A DNA stretch of 64,000 bases. It comes from Nematopogon swammerdamellus (Eukaryota > Arthropoda > Insecta > Lepidoptera > Adelidae). Both the position numbers and the translations under genes were made by a program. Positions 50,072 through 61,167 of the stretch are shown in pieces. The notes under the pieces are model-generated. The model had not been told where the DNA came from and searched no databases. It saw only the letters and a program-made list of their open reading frames with translations. Numbering within the stretch: the stretch's first letter is position 1; the number at the start of each line of letters is the position of its first letter. The stretch lies in the NCBI GenBank assembly GCA_946902875.1, contig OX336344.1:21659791-21723790 (forward strand), read 5' to 3'.

Positions 50072-50685
50072 ATATGAGGTCTTTATTTAGTAGGTAACTT
50101 TACGCTAAGGGGTGTATGCAACGAATTAAATTATCGGGAAGTGGCATACAACGCACCGAATTGAGGCGCGCTATTGGTGAGCATTCAGCACCCTCTCCAA
50201 TCGTTGTCTCTCCTTTATACGTATCAAATTGCCATTTAACCGTCTTACTCTATCGACGTTCACAGAGCGGAAACGTAACGTTATGTATGAGGCGCTCGCG
50301 CACTTACGCTGTTTTAAATATTGGCAATATATAGAAGAACTGCAATCGCACCTTTCTACCGGTAAAATGTATGACGAGGGCCCGTCCAGAAAGTAGAATG
50401 TCGTTGGGTGTATGTGTATCAGATACTGATCACGTTCCCATACCAATTTTTCTTACGATATAAAAAACTTACTCACTCCTCAAATTTAATACGCGAAGTG
50501 CGCGTATTTCACCTTAATAAGTAGGTTTTTTATATCGTAAAAAAAATTGGTATGGGAACGTGATCTGTGTCTGATACACATACACCCATAGAGAAATAAT
50601 ATACGGGGGTACGTATACGTTCCTTTATACGTCTATGCATACACCCCTTAGCGTAGCGTTACCTACTATTGAAAGACCTTATATA
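50072..50685. repeat. Nested inverted repeats
   Basis: Outer arms of about 48 bp (50072-50120 and 50636-50685) share TAGTAGGTAAC..TACGCTAAGGGGTGTATGCA. Inner arms of about 68 bp (50406-50475 and 50519-50587) share GGGTGTATGTGTATCAGA to TACGATATAAAAAACTTACT. The two pairs have different centres. Confidence 0.85.
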
Positions 50686-51004
50686 GCTCCTGAAAAAAAC
50701 ATGTCATCGAACAAAGGAGCTTTTCAAAATATACTAATTTTAAATGTTTACGGATTAACAGTGGTATGTACTGAAGACTTACATAAGTCGATGTTTCGTC
50801 CGCTCCTACATGAGCTTCTTCAGGGACTGCGGGAGTTCCTGAAGCCGACGTCTGGTGCCCTTTGTACCAGACGTCAAACGTCTACTTATGTAAGTCTTCA
50901 GTACCAGTACCACTGTTAATCCGTAAAAATTTAAAATTTAAATTTACAATTAGTACATTTTGAAAACCTCCTTTGTTCGATGAAATGTTTTTTTCAGGAG
51001 CTAT
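50684..51004. repeat. Fold-back element, arms of about 115 bp
   Basis: TAGCTCCTGAAAAAAACATG..GGATTAACAGTGGTA..CTGAAGACTTACATAAGT is mirrored on the right. The loop contains further small hairpins (GGAACTCCCGCAGT.. and CCAGACGTC..). Confidence 0.85.
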
Positions 51005-51060
51005 TATTGATATTTCAACAATATTTCAATATTTCAACAATATTTCAATATTTCAAAGTA

Positions 51061-51390
51061 TCGTGTGGGGTCGGTAAAAAAAGAATAGCTCCACTGCATC
51101 TCTCCCCGTGCATGTCGTAAAAGGCGACTGAGGGATAAGAACAAGGTGTCGTACTTAAGGGCGACAGGCTAGCCACCTCCCACCTTGGCACGGTCCTTCC
51201 ACCGAGACATGCAGCACGTGGGTCTTCGTGCCTTACTTGCTGCTTGATAGCTATCTTGTCATAATACTTTGCTAAATGTGGTGGTCGGTGTTGTGCTGTA
51301 ATTTACAAGAGTACTTGCAGCACAACACCGACTACTCTGCTTACCCCGATCGTCGGGATACAGCGTGTGGTATGTATGTATATATATAAA
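51061..51390 (+). mobile_element. Family C, full length
   Basis: It runs from CGTGTGGGGTCGGTAAAAA to GGGATACAGCGTGTGGTATG and a TATGTA tail. GGTGTTGTGCTGTAA and TTGCAGCACAACACCGA form the hairpin. Confidence 0.9.
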
Positions 51391-51465
51391 ATAGAATTGA
51401 TTTTGTCAGACCGACATACAGAAAGGCGAACTTATCACGTCAAACGTACGTTCATTAAAATAACT

Positions 51466-52063
51466 TCGTTGCGCCGACCAAACCTGCTATGTGTACTTTT
51501 TTGAGAAAACCACTTTATGATACAGAATGATGGACAAACCTGCTATGCGTCGACTGGCACATTTCTGTTATGTTCTGATGGGCCAAACTCATGCCACAGC
51601 ACTACAACCAAATCTGCTATCTGCACTGGGCCAGATAAAATCCTCTATTTGTTCTATGTAATCTATATTTTATGCCACATAGCAGATTTGGCATGACATA
51701 TTTTTTGAACAATTTTGAACACATAGCAGTTTTGAAAAAATATGAAATCAGTGTTTCCAATGGTTTCGCCATTGCAACACAAAATTTTGTATGGCAGTTC
51801 TAAAGTTCCCTTAGTTAGCAACATGAATTGTGTTGTGATGAGTATCTCTTTCTAATTACTTCAAATAAACTATTTTATTTTTATTTTTCCATTAATCACA
51901 TGTTTTAGTGATCCTAATGAAAAAAAAAATATAGATACGGTAGCCATGCATCACTGTTAAAAATAATAAAGCAATGAATCATTCAAACAAAAAAATATAC
52001 GGTTTTTATTGTCTCCTGTAAAATTTAAAAAAGTACACATAGCAGGTTTGTTCGGCGCAACGA
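51466..52063. mobile_element. TIR element with six mirrored internal motifs
   Basis: TCGTTGCGCCGACCAAACCT to GTACTTTTTT (51466-51502) is repeated inversely at 52027-52063 with one mismatch. The motif AAACCTGCTATGTG or a variant occurs at 51480, 51536 and 51610 in one orientation and at 51676, 51720 and 52036 in the other. The interior is non-coding. The transposon class is not recognised and no target duplication is clear. Confidence 0.8.
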
Positions 52064-52387
52064 CGATAAGGCCTCTATAAAACCGCAGGCTTGTACAACA
52101 AATAGCTGTGTTCACAGTTGACTGAGTGCGGTGCGGTGTGGTTGTGGTGGCGGCGCCAACCGCGCTGCGCACACGCCCGTCCGATTGCTCTATTAGCGAG
52201 CGTGATGCTGTCTACAGGTTTGTTCCGTGACGCACCATCGCTTTTATGAGAAGATGCAAGTAGGCCAGCTGAGATAGTAAGCTAGGTTAAACCACCCAAC
52301 TGAAACACTAGATGCGACACAGCGCGATGAAACTTGTTACCAGCCGGTAAAACAAATGTGCGTCCCTTCACATGTAATTTTCATCAT
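52064..52387. other. Unassigned stretch
   Basis: A GC-rich patch lies at 52125-52185. No coding evidence. Confidence 0.3.
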
Positions 52388-52738
52388 GCATTTTTTTTAT
52401 GGATACTGACACGGTTGGCTACATCACCTACAACATCCGTGATGTCAGCCCATAACACCGGGTGAACTAGGTGCCATGTCAGTGCTTCCCTTCGGTCGTG
52501 CCGGCTACACTGAACTGGACGGAAAACACAAACTATTTACATAGCCGTTTTGACCGACCTTTCATTCAGTGCGGTGGTACCAACCCGGGCGGGTTCAACC
52601 CTACCACCTATAGTAATATAAGAAGGGAGTCATATCCCTTAGTCGCCTTTTACGACATACACGTGGAGAGATGCAGTGGGGCTATTCTTTTAAAGTACCA
52701 GCCCCACATGGTACAGTACCGGCCCCACACGGTACTTG
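52388..52738 (-). mobile_element. SINE family B2
   Basis: The B tail TTTTTTTATGGATACTGACA leads to the C head; the first 20 bases of the head are duplicated (CAGCCCCACATGGTACAG and CGGCCCCACACGGTAC), as in the copy at 44475. Confidence 0.85.
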
Positions 52739-53125
52739 AATACTTTCCAAACGATCGTATTACAATACATGCTATGAATGCGCTAATGCTCCTAACTGAC
52801 GTATTTTAGGACATAATAAGACGATAAGGTGTGCCATATAACACAAGCATCAGTCATTGTGATATCAGCTTATTTATAATTTATTTATTTATTTATTTAT
52901 AATTATTATACATAACCTTACAGAGTTACCCAAAACATCATATATAGGAATTACCGATTCAGGTGCTTCATGACAGTATTTGCGAACTCCCGAACTGAGG
53001 AGGCAAATATGTCCAACTCCGGAACCTGTGCAATAAGCTCCTTTGGTCGTTGACACGTTTTTTCGGGAGTGATGAGTGAAAAGGCTTATCTAGTACTATA
53101 GATCAGTGGGTTAAACCGCATTTTG
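52739..53125. other. Unassigned stretch
   Basis: A short TTTA repeat lies at about 52873-52900. Nothing else recognised. Confidence 0.3.
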
Positions 53126-53502
53126 TCAGCCTCGGTAACTCAGTGGTGCGGCGTTCGGTCGACCGTCGATGGTGATCATAAGCATACGTGGGCGCGGTCA
53201 GTATTTTGATAGGTAACCGCTCGACCGTGGAGGCTGATCGTGGTTTGAATTCCACGTTAAACAGTAGGTCCCTTCCCTTCTTTCCCTACTAGGTGGTAGA
53301 GTTTAACCCGCCCGGGTTGGTACCACCGCACTGAATGAAAGGTCGGTTATAACGGCTATTCAAATAGTTCGCGTTTTCCGTCCAGTTAAGTGTAGCCGGC
53401 AAGACCTAAGGGAAGCACTGACATGGCACCTAGTTCTCCAAGGTGTAATGGGCCGACATCACGGATGTAGTAGATGATGTAGCCAACCGTGTCAGTTTCC
53501 AT
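53126..53502 (+). mobile_element. SINE family B, full length, diverged
   Basis: TCAGCCTCGGTAACTCAGTG, GGGCGCGGTCAGTATTTTGA and the B box GGTTTGAATTCC, then core, body and CAGTTTCCATAGCA. There is no A tail, so the tip is lost. Confidence 0.85.
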
Positions 53503-53669
53503 AGCATAGCAGAGCACATGCCCGATCTGGTCTTGGTACGTGCGTCTAGCGCGACCCTTCCTGACTATTTCACTCACATTCGCCCCATACATTTTCTTTC
53601 GTTGGTCTCCTATCATACATTCTTCCGACATGACCGAACCTTTGCTTTTATTGCATTTAATAAAAAGAA

Positions 53670-54095
53670 AACCGGCCAAGTGCGAGTCGAACTCGCGCAC
53701 TGAGGGTTCCGTATCGCCATGTCATGGTCAGCGCCACTCACGCCATCTATGGCGTGTATTATGAAATGCTTAATATTAGTTCAAATTCATGATTAGTTAA
53801 AATGCTTCACACTGTTGGTAGATGGCGCGCATACACTTTTTAGTTTATTGTATGGGGACCCCTGTGCATTTTTTACTTTTTAATATTTTTATTATTTGTT
53901 GTTATATCGGCCGTAATAACACATTTTATGTGAAAATTTCAACGGGCTACCTGTAACCGTTCAAGAGATACAGCCCCCGGACAGACGGACAGACAGACGG
54001 ACGGACATACAGACAGACAGACAGACAGACAAGCAGACAGACGGCGTAGGTAGGCTTAGTAATAGGGTCCCGTACGACGGATACGGAACCATAAA
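53670..54095 (+). mobile_element. Family D, full length
   Basis: It starts AACCGGCCAAGTGCGAGTCG with a stem GTGCGAGT/ACTCGCGCAC, runs through GGTTCCGTATCGCCATGTCA, GCGCGCATACACTTTTTAG and TGTTGTTATATCGGCCG to a GACA array. It ends TACGACGGATACGGAACCAT then AAAAAA. GGTTCCGTATC near the start and GATACGGAACC near the end are inverted. Confidence 0.8.
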
Positions 54096-54764
54096 AAATA
54101 TTCCAGTTTCTCACCAAACGAAACCGGTTGTAATAAAAATAACTGTGCATTGAAGTCTTTGCATTGAAGCCACTGTTCTGTACTTAAGAGTAAGTAAGTT
54201 AAGAAAAGTAAAAACATTGAATAGGTACTCAAACGAGCCCATTCGCACGTTCTAACAGACCACCGCGCTATAAACAACTCTGTAGATCTTTTTTTTACGA
54301 TAAACATGGAATTTTCACCTAAGAGATGGAAATAATTATTATGTATGAAGCAAAATAAATAAATTACATAATTAAGAACTTAACACTTAATTAAGTACTT
54401 ACCGCTGCTGCGTACCAATCGGTTATGTAGATCCTTCCTCCACAAAACCGGTAAATTCTGGAACGCTCACGTATTTTTTTTATAGAAAGCGTGACACCTT
54501 GCGCCGAGCTACCTACTATCTTTTTGGCCATGGGAGCCATGGGACCTACTTCTGGGATTACAGCTGGAAGGTTTTCTTAAATTATTTGGTCTAATACTAT
54601 TCACGACATAGGTAAAATCTTCCCGATACAATTTTCACGTAAAACATAGGTAAAACATTTGAATGAAACAAAACAAAAGTTAAATATTACGTAAATAGTT
54701 TAATCGAATATCAATTTATATCAAATTCACTTTTAAATAATATTAATTCATCATAACCCAACAA
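54096..54764. other. Region downstream of the host gene
   Basis: AT-rich with no recognised repeat or coding sequence. Confidence 0.3.
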
Positions 54765-54770
54765 TTTATT
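54765..54770 (-). promoter_or_regulatory. Candidate poly(A) signal of the proline-rich gene
   Basis: AATAAA on the minus strand, about 180 bases after the stop codon. It is the nearest clear hexamer in the right orientation. Confidence 0.5.
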
Positions 54771-54948
54771 ATGTTGTGATTTTGAACGAGAATAACGGTG
54801 GTATATCGCACACACAAACTCAGCATGATAGCTGGTATTACAAGTTCAACTGCCTTTCGTTTCCAACCAATTAGTCTCTTGAACGTTATGCATTATCTTA
54901 CAACACTTATACAAAACAATTTACATCACACAACCTACCTACATATCA

Positions 54949-56404
54949 TTAAAAGGCGGGAGGTCCGTACACTTTAGCTGGTGGTCCCTCGGGAATAATC
55001 TCTATTTTAGCTGCAGGAACGTAAGGTGGAAGTTCCGGGGCTGGCGGTGGGGGAGATATAATCTTTTCGACGATGGGAGGTCCATATACTTCGGGGATTG
55101 CCCTTGGAATTTCAACTGGAAGTTCTGGGATAGCAGGCGCCTGGAAAGGCGGTAACTCTGGTGGGGGTGGCGGGGCAGCCACGATTTCCTTCACAATTTC
55201 GGGAGGTCCATAGACTACTGCGGGAATAAGAGGGATTTCTGGGAAAGCAGGAACTTCAAAATGCGGCAACATTGGCGGCGGTGGCGGGGCAGGCACAATC
55301 TCATTTGAAATAGCAGGAGGTCCATATACTTCTAAGGGGATAGCAGGCGCTTCGAAACGTGGCAGCTCCGGTGGCGGTGGAGGGGCAGCCACGATCTCAT
55401 TTATAAATGCAGGAGGTCCATAGACTTCTGGGGCAGCCTTTGGAATTTCAGCTGGTATCTCTGGAATAACAGGCGCCTCGAAAGGCGGCAGCTCTGGTGG
55501 TGATGGCGGAGCAGCGACGATCTCATTTGCGGGTGGTCCGTATACTTCTGGGACTAGGGGTGGCGGCGCGGGCGCTTCGTATGGGGCTATCGGGGCCGGC
55601 GGAGGAGCTGGTGCCTCATATGGTCTAAGTTCTGGAGGAGGTGGCGGCGCGGGCGCTTCGTATGGGGCTATCGGGGCCGGTGGAGGAGCTGGGGCCTCAT
55701 ATGGCCCAAGTTCTGGAGGAGGAGGCGGTGGGGGCGCCAAAATCGTCTTCTGAACGATTGGGGGCCCGTACACAGCGGCGGGAGGGCCTCCTTCGTATGG
55801 AGCGGCAGCTATGCAGGCCACTCCAAAGAGGAGAGGCAAGTAGTGCAAGATATTCTGGAAACAAAGCAATTAATGAAGGTTAATCATTTCAGTTATATCA
55901 AATCATTGGACACGATCCTATTTGAACATCGAAGGCGTTTCAGTGCTTTCCTTTTAGTTGTACAGGCGCCACTGAAACACTGCTTTCATAGCCGTTTAAA
56001 CCGACTTTCAGTGTTGCGTTACCATTCCAGGCCAGTTTTACCCTGCCACCCAAGAAGACAATCTAGCTAGAGGATACAATTTAATCTGGATACATATATC
56101 CAAAGTTTTTAGGGTTCCGTATCCGTCTTACGGGAAGCTATTACTAAACGTACGCCGTCTGTCTGTCTGTCTGTCCGTCTGTCCGAGGTATGTATCTCTT
56201 GACCCGTAATAGGTGGCATACGTTGAAATTTTCACAGAATATGTGTTATTATAGCCGATATAACAACAAATAATAAAAATAAGAAAAAGTAAAAAATTCA
56301 CGGGGGGTGGCGTGGACCCCCGTGAATTTTTTACTTTTGCGATGCGTACGTGGTGCGGATGTGGAAAGTTTTCACAGATACATAGATCGAAGTGCTCTTA
56401 CCAT
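54949..56404 (-). CDS. Secreted proline-rich YGPP-repeat protein, two coding exons
   Basis: The second coding exon is 55854-54949. A good acceptor (TTGCTTTGTTTCCAG) ends at 55855, and ATG followed directly by the donor GTAAGAGC lies at 56404-56394. Joining them gives MNILHYLPLLFGVACIAAAP, a clean signal peptide, and about 302 residues in all. The mature part is low-complexity: repeats of VYGPP, APPPPPELPPFEAP and IPEIPAEIP-type segments, with almost no Cys, Lys or Trp. The first coding exon consists of the ATG alone, as in many insect cuticle and other secreted structural genes. A structural role in cuticle, eggshell or a secretion is inferred from composition; I recognise no named family. 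A TATA box sits upstream. The 546-base intron holds part of a family D repeat. Bases 55869-55855 also read as an in-frame extension, but that is intron. Confidence 0.8.
56108..56333 (-). mobile_element. Family D, 3' half, inside the intron
   Basis: TTTTTAGGGTTCCGTATCCG, CTGTCTGTCTGTCCG repeats, and GTGTTATTATAGCCGATATA to AAAATTCACGGGGG. The first part of the element is missing. Confidence 0.75.
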
Positions 56405-56458
56405 GATGCTGGCTTCCCGTGTTCACTGTTAATGTCAGAATGTCGTTGAATGCACTTC

Positions 56459-56465
56459 ATTTATA
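56459..56465 (-). promoter_or_regulatory. TATA box of the proline-rich gene
   Basis: TATAAAT on the minus strand, 55 bases before the ATG. Transcription would start near ATTCTGACATTAACAGTG, about 30 bases downstream, leaving a very short 5' UTR. A second TATAAA (about 56510) is further away. Confidence 0.6.
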
Positions 56466-56662
56466 CCTTGATATAAAATCAAGTACTTAAAATCGATTCA
56501 GGTTCAATGATATAAAGGGAAAACACAGACGGATGACCGCAACCTTAAAGGGGCATAGAAATTAATATCTATAAGGGGCATCAGATCACTATGACTAGTG
56601 CTAGATGGATATTCACACAGCTTCGCTGTGGAATTCACTACCATGCTTTATCCCGTCCCATC

Positions 56663-57003
56663 GAAGCGAGGGTTCCGTATCGCCATGTCATGCTTAGCAC
56701 CACTCACGCCAATCTATGGCGTGTTTATGAAATGCTTCATATTAGTTAAAATTCATGATTATTTAAAATGCTTCATACTCTATTCGGTAGATGGCGCGCG
56801 CGCATACACTTTTTAGTTTCTTCTATGGGAACCCTCGTGATTTTTTTTACTTGTTCTTATTTTTATTATTTGTTGTTATATCGGCCATAATAACGGTTCA
56901 AGAGATACAGCCCTCGGACAGACGGACGGACGGACGGACGGACAGACAGACGGACGGCGTAGGCTTAGTAATACGGTTCCGTACCGGATACGAAACCCTA
57001 AAA
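56663..57003 (+). mobile_element. Family D, first 35 bases missing
   Basis: GCGAGGGTTCCGTATCGCCA to GGTTCCGTACCGGATACGAA and ACCCTAAAAAC, with a GACG/GACA array. It lies about 200 bases upstream of the host TATA box, inverted relative to the intronic copy. Confidence 0.8.
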
Positions 57004-57384
57004 ACACCTAAACTGTAATTATCTCCGACAGTGTGAAGTGAAAACCTAAAAAAAACCTTTTGTTTAATACCTGGATAGACAAATATGTATGTACATATAT
57101 TTATTTGTACATAATATAACTTGTTGTTCTTGTAACTTATACATATTAGCACAACGCCAATTATGGCTTTTTATTTAACTAGGCATGTGTATTATTAATA
57201 AGTATTCTTATTATTTTATCTTCAAATATTCATCCCATGGTTGAATGTAATAAATCTATGTAAGTGATAAGTTCGCCTTCGCACTTCATGTAAATGTTCT
57301 AATACATAATAGTAGTTATGACGTACGTGGATGTATTCTCTGATACGTACGTATGGTGGTGGTGTGAAAGGTGGACTCTGACGA
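57004..57384. other. Unassigned stretch
   Basis: Nothing recognised. Confidence 0.3.
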
Positions 57385-57700
57385 GTTTAAGTGGCAGTGG
57401 GCAGGGCACCTCAGCCGAAGAGACCATTGATGTAACCTTTTCCTACACTGGCGGCCGTGGGCAGGAAAATGGAATGTGGAAAGGCCAAATTTAACAAATA
57501 GAACAAGTTCGAGTGCAGTCTAACTGCCATATGAATAATCAATAAACCACCACAATACAATACCGCCAGCCGGGTGGGACGACGACATCAATACGGGCGG
57601 AAAGTAGCGGTTCCGTACCGCTGATGGCCGCGAGGACTGAAGGAAAATCGGAGAGGCGTATATCCAGTAGTGGACGCGTACACGCTGACTGACTGACTTG
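57385..57700 (+). pseudogene. RTE-like LINE C-terminus, broken
   Basis: FKWQWAGHLSRR near 57385, then an unrelated or diverged segment, then PAGWDDDINTGGK, TADGREDRRKIGEAYIQ and WTRTR-like sequence before a stop. The landmarks are those of RTE C-termini, with stops inside. Confidence 0.6.
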
Positions 57701-57734
57701 TTTTCTCTCGTATGTCTGCTGTACAGCGGTACAG

Positions 57735-58072
57735 CCGTGTGGGGCCGGTACTTAAAAAGAATAGCCCCACTGCATCTCTCCCCATGCATGTTGTAAAAGG
57801 CGACTAAGGAATAAGGACAAGATGCCGTGCTAAACGGCGACAGGATCGCCACCTCTCACCTTGGCACGGTACTTCCACCGAGTCATGCAGCAGGTGGGCG
57901 TTCTTGCCTTACTTGCTGCTTGATCGATTGAATCTTGTTCGAATACTTTGCGAAACGCGGCGGTCGGTGTTGTGCTGCAATTTACCAGAGTTCTTGCAGC
58001 ACAACACCGATCACTCTGCTTACCCCGATTGTCGGGATTCAGCGTGTGTGATATGTATGTATGTATGTCAGG
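57735..58072 (+). mobile_element. Family C, full length
   Basis: It runs from CGTGTGGGGCCGGTACTTAA to GGATTCAGCGTGTGTGATAT and (TATG)n. CGGTGTTGTGCTGCAA (57965-57980) and TTGCAGCACAACACCG (57994-58009) form a perfect 16-bp stem with a 13-base loop. Confidence 0.9.
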
Positions 58073-58103
58073 CTACACTGAAAATTGTGTGCATATAGGT
58101 AAT

Positions 58104-58365
58104 ATAAATTAGGCAGAGTGGTCAGATTCTTGAGTGTTCATGCTTATGCTGTAAATATTAATGTTCTTGTGAGCGGTAGTATGGGTTAATTATTGTAAAT
58201 TACTTTAATATAATACTTTTATATATAAGGTACTAACAAAACATTGTGACTTGCGAAGTTTGTTTGTCAGTTCTTCTTCGCATTGAATTTAGAACTGGCG
58301 GAATTTTCGACATATCCAAGCGTAGGTTACCTACCTATGGATGAAATTATACAATAAACAATAAA
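58104..58365 (+). repeat. Dispersed 250-bp repeat, copy 2
   Basis: It matches 3543-3795 closely and ends in a longer AATAAAC/AATAAA tail. Confidence 0.75.
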
Positions 58366-58671
58366 CAATAAAAAATTAACAAAAAACAATAAACAATAAA
58401 CATGCACACCACTTGTTATTAGCGAGGTAAAATGTATGTCATGTGCGGTATGCCGTTTCTGGCTATATATTTCCGACGTAAAAATTTTATGAACGGGCAT
58501 TTTGCTAATGGAAATCTTTAATTAATGATTTTTCGATTAAACAAAGTATCTCCGGCATCTGCCTTTATGACAATTGGTCGATAAGACCTGTATCATTATC
58601 TAGACTAGATAGATAAACAGGTATATCCACGTCTAAGCAGGTAGTGACGTGTGATAAGTATGCTTTCCATA
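58366..58671. other. Unassigned stretch
   Basis: Nothing recognised beyond the A-rich tail of the preceding repeat. Confidence 0.3.
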
Positions 58672-59016
58672 AAAATCCGGACAAGTGCGAGTCGAACTCG
58701 CGCACCGAGGGTTCCGTATCGCCATGTCACGGCCAGCGCCACTCACACCATCTATGTATTAGTTAAAATGCTTCATACTCTTTTCGGTAGATTGTATACG
58801 GTTTCTTCTATGGGGACCCCCGCATTATTTTTTACTTTTTCTTATTTTTCTTATTTGTTGTTATATCGGCCATAATAACACATATTCTGTGAAAATTTCA
58901 ACGGGCTACCTATTAGGGTTCAAGAGATACAGCCTTCGGACAGACAGACAGTCAGACAGACAGACGGCGTAGGCTGAGTAATAGGGTCCCTTACGACGGA
59001 TACGGAACTCTAAAAA
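58672..59016 (+). mobile_element. Family D, internally deleted
   Basis: It starts AATCCGGACAAGTGCGAGTC and ends TACGACGGATACGGAACTCT then AAAAAC. The middle (around the GCGCGCC motif) is shortened. Confidence 0.8.
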
Positions 59017-59043
59017 CATGCTTAGGAATGTATTGTACACTGT

Positions 59044-59494
59044 GGTTTTATGTAATCCGGTATGTGTGGCTGAGTCAGAGGGGCCAAAGCCCATGCTCCG
59101 ACCAGTCAATACATTCAATATCACCTCCGAGAAGGTACGTGCCATAACCCGTTTGGATTGCTATACTGGACTAGAGGAGAACACAATCGAGGCTGCTATG
59201 CGGCCATCTTACATCCAGTACGGTGGTACCAACCCAGTCGGCTACAATTAGAGCTTACCACCTACTAAGGGACAAGGAAAGGGACCTACCGGTTCCGAAC
59301 GGAGAGCCTACCACCTAGTAATGGGCAAAGGAAGGGACCTACAGTTTTACACCGGTTCCGAACGGTGAATCAGCAGGTGTAAGTATGCACGTAAGTTTTT
59401 CCATCATTGGCCCACGACGACGCCGACCGTATTCGAACCGCGGACCTCTCGCAAGACAAGCCGACACGCCCAGACCACTCGGCCACCCGCCGCT
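59044..59494 (-). mobile_element. SINE family A, full length with internal duplication
   Basis: The minus-strand head has A box GGTGGCCGAGTGGTC and B box GCGGTTCGAATACGG, then the shared core and the A tail GGATTACATAAAACC. The CCACCTA..AAGGGACCTAC..GGTTCCGAACGG part of the core is duplicated in tandem (about 59258-59365). Confidence 0.9.
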
Positions 59495-59675
59495 AAACAC
59501 ACGGACACGTGGTCCACATATAGATTTCAATGTTACATTCTGTCACTTCTCAAGATGGTTTTAGGCTATAAATCATTTATAACTCTACGGCATCGGCGGC
59601 CTGAGCTGTGAGCAAAAAGTCACACGAAGCGAAACCACGGAAAAAAGCAAAAGCAAATACATCATATCAATACTA
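59495..59675. other. Unassigned stretch
   Basis: Nothing recognised. Confidence 0.3.
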
Positions 59676-60086
59676 ATAATAAATCTGTAAGGGATGGTGA
59701 TGGAGTAAGTTACTTTGTCTTATGAGATACTGCGTTTGTAGACTCTATGTACTATGATACCTACTAAAACTAAATTGACGATTTTTAGAAATATTTTATA
59801 ACTCTTATATCTCTTATAACTCTTACTCTTATATCTTATTTTATAACTTATTATATGTATAACTCATAAACCGATCATCCAAATTCGATGGCACTTGTAC
59901 AAGCACATTTAACTATACGGAACACAGGTTAGGCTAAATAAAATTCTGTTCCGGTTACGCTAAGATGTGGCTCTCATACAAACCGAATTGTTCCAGCACC
60001 AAAATAAAGGTACGGCAGCGGGCTTACTTACTTTCTACTTTTTAAATACGAATTTCACGCGAGTGAAGCCGCGGGCAAAATCTAGT
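59676..60086 (+). mobile_element. Non-autonomous Helitron-like element, full length
   Basis: It starts near AATACTAATAATAAATCTG, matches 33690-33329 in inverse order, and ends GCGAGTGAAGCCGCGGGCAA then AATCTAGT. It contains a local ATATCTTATAACTCTT duplication. Confidence 0.8.
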
Positions 60087-60174
60087 AGCTGCAACTCCTA
60101 AACGACGTGCGATTTTGATCATTCTGGTGTCATTCATGAAAATTCATGGCGACCACCAGTCGCCATACTATATT

Positions 60175-60560
60175 GTCACTTTATATTTGAAAACTAAAAA
60201 AACGATTTAACAAAATATAAAAACCGCCTTCAAAAATGTATAAAATAAAAAAAACCGAACCAGTTGAATGCGGTCGGTGATTTTCGCTTGCTTTAGCACC
60301 GCCTTCAACTCTAGGGTTCGATTTTTTTTTATTTCATACATTTTTGAAGGCGGTTTTTATATTTTGTTAAATAGTTTTTTTAGTAATTTTTTCCACTCCG
60401 ATCTTGACCAAATTAAAATGGGACCACACGGGAAGCACCATCTTTCAAATAAAAAAAGAATTTTTTAAATCGGTTCACCCAGTCGAAAGTTATGAGAGGA
60501 CAAACATTAAAAAAATTTAAAATAAACATACAGTCGAATTGAGAACCTCCTCCTTTTTAC
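60175..60560 (+). mobile_element. Family E fold-back with 3' segment
   Basis: Arms AAAATATAAAAACCGCCTTC..(60200-60250) and GAAGGCGGTTTTTATATTTT (60340-60367), followed by CCGATCTTGACCAAATTAAA and AACCTCCTCCTTTTT. This shows the E sequence uninterrupted at the place where a SINE B sits at 17870. Confidence 0.75.
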
Positions 60561-61167
60561 CCGACTACGGCGAAGCCAAAAAAGGAAGGGTTATGAGTTT
60601 GGCGTGTATGTATGTATGTATGTATGTGACTATCTATATTCCACTCTACAGCCTAAAGTACTGGGCCGATTTGAATAATTCTTGCGCCAGTGGATTTGTC
60701 TTATTCACGGAAGTGTCATAGGCTATATAACAATTTTCAAAATTCAAAATGGCGGACGCACGGCCTCAAAATGTCAAATTAGTTTTTCAAAATATATTGA
60801 GTGGGGTATCAAATTAAAGATAATTAAATTACGATTCCGAAAATATATACTTTGCTATCTATTAAACTTATGTATACAGAGAAATAGAGCCAAATGTGTG
60901 GCGCATGTATGAATCGCGATTATTCGCGATGAAGCGTGGTCGCCCGCGCACCGCGCCGCGGGCCCCCGCGGTTTCGGTACGCGAAGACGCGACTGCGACG
61001 CGAAGAAGCGACATGGTATTGTTGGTAATATACCTACATACTTACTCACTGATCTACCGCAAATTTTATGTATGTATAATATTATTATTAGATACAGTAC
61101 TATGCTAAAATAAATTGGTATTAAATGTCCATGTAGGTACCTAGTGTAAGCATAATATGTAGTGTAG
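60561..61167. other. Unassigned stretch with a GC-rich island
   Basis: ACCCGACTACGGCGAAGCC with (TATG)n at 60557-60635 looks like another repeat terminus. Bases 60914-61015 are strongly GC-rich and open on both strands (Arg- and Ala-rich peptides), but no splice or protein evidence supports an exon. Confidence 0.35.

Noticed and set aside
55641..55883. Plus-strand 80-codon frame
   Set aside because: Antisense shadow of the proline-rich exon.
60896..61108. Arg/Ala-rich frame in the GC island as a host exon
   Set aside because: Open on both strands because of composition; no convincing acceptor and donor pair in one frame.
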